From NCBI GenBank assembly GCA_036897625.1, contig JAYMTA010000010.1, positions 1 to 64,000 of the forward strand: a DNA stretch of 64,000 nucleotides, given 5' to 3'. The translations under genes were made by a program, and so were the position numbers. Source of the DNA: Pelargonium cotyledonis. Lineage: Eukaryota; Streptophyta; Magnoliopsida; Geraniales; Geraniaceae. The notes under the pieces are model-generated. The model did no database searches. It worked only from the letters and a program-made list of their open reading frames with translations, and was not told the DNA's origin. This document shows positions 61,450 through 64,000 of the stretch, piece after piece (within the stretch, counting starts at the first letter, position 1; the number at the start of each line of letters is the position of its first letter).

Positions 61450-64000
61450 CTTAGCTAGGAATAAACCAGCTCTGCTCGTTATAGTTAGTAAGACAGGATA
61501 AAATGTAAAAACAAAAAACTAATGGTATAAAGGCATAAAGGGTTTGGAGTAGAGGTTACTCTTATTTTGTAGGTCCCAAATTAAGAAGTTTTTATAACTA
61601 CATAGAAGATTCTTTCATGCATTTCTAGTTTAAGAGTTGTGGGTTTTATTGAAAGCAATAGGGTGCTGTTTATATTTCAGTTCAGCATTACGGGTAGATT
61701 TATTCTGGTAAGGGCAGAATTTTCTTGTTTGAGAAAGACTTTCTATTCAGAAGACACCGCACGAACTAAGTTTGCAACCTTAGATTTTAGAAACTATATA
61801 AACTTAAGTAAGAAAGAGGCATTCAGTAAACCTAGTAAAATACAAACTGGAATCCGAAAAATCTAACGGCTTAGCAGCAGCAGAAATGCACCAAGGACTT
61901 CTTTACGGCGTAGTTTTAAAGTACCTGTACCTGCAACTAAGTTGAGAACGCAGATCAAGCCCTCAGGGAGTTCAGGGACATATAGCTAAACTCTTATATC
62001 AAGTATAATAAAATAAGAATCCCATTTACTATTCTCAAAGACGTTGAATGGGAAGTTGACTTAACTTTTTAGAAACCAGAATATTTTAACTTATTCTTTA
62101 AAGTGAATTAATAGGTTTAAGAGATCCCAATCTTTAACTGCTTAGATTCTCCCAATCCCTAGAAAAGGTAAGCGTAATTGTATCAAAGATAAAACAGGAG
62201 TTCTAAAAGGCTGGCTTTGACAAACTTCACTCAAAAAAAGGGGGCTCTTTTCTCAAGACAAGATTCAAAGCTTTATATCTACTCAAAAGAGGGCTATAAT
62301 GTCTGCTATATGGATATAATCTTTACGTAATTTCCTTAGTTTAAAAGGTTTCCAATTCTCGATAAGGTAGAGTTTTCCAGGGAATGGTAGAGATTCTATT
62401 TATGTGATCTTACAACTGATAGAGTACCTATTCTTGTACAAGGGTTTTTGTAAGTAGAATATCCATTTTTGGGAGCAAGTGAAAAGAAGTCCGTTTAAGA
62501 AAAATTACGAGTTACAAGGAATTCTTAAGAAAGGGATTCAGCCGCTAACTAAGCTAAGCAATGGAATAAAAGCATAGGAAATATTAACTCTAAAAGCCTA
62601 AAGTGTAGGATTTAGTAGGATACAAATACAGAGTATCGATTTAGCTCCAAAGACTTAGGGAGGCCTAGGTATTAAGAAAGATAAGATCCAGACTAAGAGT
62701 GTATTAAGATAAGAATTGTAAGAGGTTTCCCCTTTTAGCATTTAATAAGAGTTAAAATTTAAGGGTTATAATGTAGTAAAAGTCACTCTCAAGCTCTGGT
62801 TTTTATGGAGGAATTTTTATTAGTTTAAAGTAAAATTATATATTTGATTTGGGTAGGTTTCCCATAGGGAGGGAATGCAGAGTCTAACTATTAAGAACGT
62901 TGTTATACCTATTAAAAAGAGAGGTCTGGGTAGTTTTCTTATTTTTATGAGCCCGTTTTTATTTTAAGTAGTCAGTCACAAGGGGGTAAGGCTCATATAG
63001 TAGTTCTTCTTTCTTCCGTTCCCTGGATCTATAAAGAAATAAAGTAATACAGGATAAAAAGGGGATTCTGTTTTTATGTACCTCACTTCTTATCTAAAGA
63101 GACCTCCAGATAATAATCATAACATAATAATTAATTTGTTAATGAATAGGGACAAATCTAAGAATAAGGTAAGGACTTTTAACTAAGAAGTTTGTATTTA
63201 GGAAGTTCTAGTATAAGTAGATTGCTTTCGTGTTCTTTTTGTTCAGTCCTAAATTAACAAAGAAAGAGACAAAGATAAGTATGAATTCTAACTAAAAGAG
63301 AGTCGTTCTTTTCACTTCTAACCAGAAAACTTAAGGTCAAACTTTCTTCCCTTTAGTTAGATTCTTAGTAATTGGAAGAAAACCTTTTAATTCATTCGAA
63401 GTACCAATTAGCACACTAAGTCATAAAAAACGGGGACTCTTAATCTCTGCTAATTTTAAGAATGAAATCCATGGAACTTGCGCTAAATATTATTTTGTTT
63501 ACAAGATCCGGTTGATAAGACAAGTCCTTATCTAAAGCAAAGAAAATCCCATTGAGTCTGTACCATTAAACTGCTTCTTTTATAAAAAAAAAAAGGCGTG
63601 CACAGCTAAGAAGGTCGGTATAGTTATAGATGCAGTTATTAAGAAACAAGTGAAAATTTGAATAAGGAGTTGTTGGGATTCGAACCATGCTAGTTACATG
63701 AACCGGTGCTTTACCACTTTTAAATACTTCATAAATGAAACTGCTTACTAGTCAAGAAGAGAGTAATATGAAATCCTTTTTCTATATAAGTGATTTAGTA
63801 CCCATAGGGAGTACTACTTATTGATAGGAATTGGAATTGATAGCGTATACAAGGGGCACTCCCCGTTGATCTAGGGCATTGGTCCAGTAGCTTTATAAAT
63901 TCTTAACTCTGCTCTATGTTCTATTTAAATAGGTTATTCATAATACATAGTTTGCTTTCTTATTATATTTTGTTTTCAGGCAAATATCTTGCACATCTCT
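61450..64000. other. Gene-free spacer at the window end
   Basis: There is a 75-codon plus-strand frame at 61639-61866 without a match, an A/G-rich stretch at 62640-62720, and the CAU-type tRNA relic at 63668. Nothing else is supportable. Confidence 0.5.
63668..63722 (-). pseudogene. tRNA relic with CAU anticodon (Met/Ile-like)
   Basis: The minus strand reads AAGTGGTAAAGCACCGG, TTCATGT and AGCATGGTTCGAATCCC: D arm, anticodon region with CAT, and T arm. Mitochondrial trnI(CAU) and elongator trnM both carry GCACCG/GGT before TCAT and a GGTTCGA T loop. The 3' anticodon stem pairs poorly, only two T-stem pairs remain, and no acceptor stem forms. Confidence 0.45.

Overview
The window is AT-rich (about 35% G+C by eye sampling) and almost wholly non-coding. 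Its only intact genes are three closely spaced, co-directional tRNA genes at 28717-28998: trnF(GAA), trnP(UGG) and trnE(UUC). All three fold into complete cloverleaves and their sequences are of land-plant mitochondrial type. A decayed copy of a plastid-type trnW at 25195-25268 (minus strand) fits a plant mitochondrial genome that has taken up plastid DNA. The working identification is therefore a gene-poor spacer region from a large plant mitochondrial genome. The low G+C for that lineage and the lack of any conserved protein gene, rRNA or group II intron domain leave this uncertain. A simulated or model-generated sequence, or nuclear DNA carrying organelle-derived tRNAs, cannot be excluded from sequence alone.

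No protein-coding gene is supportable. The longest ATG-to-stop frame is 98 codons, about the maximum expected by chance in six frames of 64 kb at this base composition, and no frame resembles a mitochondrial respiratory or ribosomal protein.

Layout: 1-4.8 kb is featureless spacer. 4.86-5.95 kb is an A/G-rich island with lysine-rich open frames and one copy of a roughly 46-bp dispersed motif. 5.95-12.4 kb is spacer with tRNA relics at 9.7, 11.1 and 11.7 kb. 12.4-12.8 kb is a minus-strand lysine-rich island. 15.3-15.5 kb is another island. 15.5-28.7 kb is spacer with relics at 18.4 and 25.2 kb. 28.7-29.0 kb is the tRNA cluster. 29.0-59.5 kb is spacer with scattered tRNA relics, a minus-strand island at 31.7 kb, a perfect 22-bp palindrome at 41.85 kb and an island at 55.1-55.6 kb. 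59.5-61.5 kb is the densest field of tRNA relics. The rest is spacer apart from one relic at 63.7 kb.

Four signals go beyond ordinary spacer. (1) A field of degenerate tRNA-like sequences lies on both strands, including two decayed copies resembling trnF. (2) A short purine-run/pyrimidine-run palindromic core, roughly AAGGG-N-TCCTT with many GGATCC and GAATTC centres, recurs every one to two hundred bases. (3) Lysine-rich open islands contain fragments resembling the N-terminal half of histone H3. (4) There are many adjacent exact duplications of 9-13 bp. Signals 2 and 3 are my own pattern reading and need computed tests.
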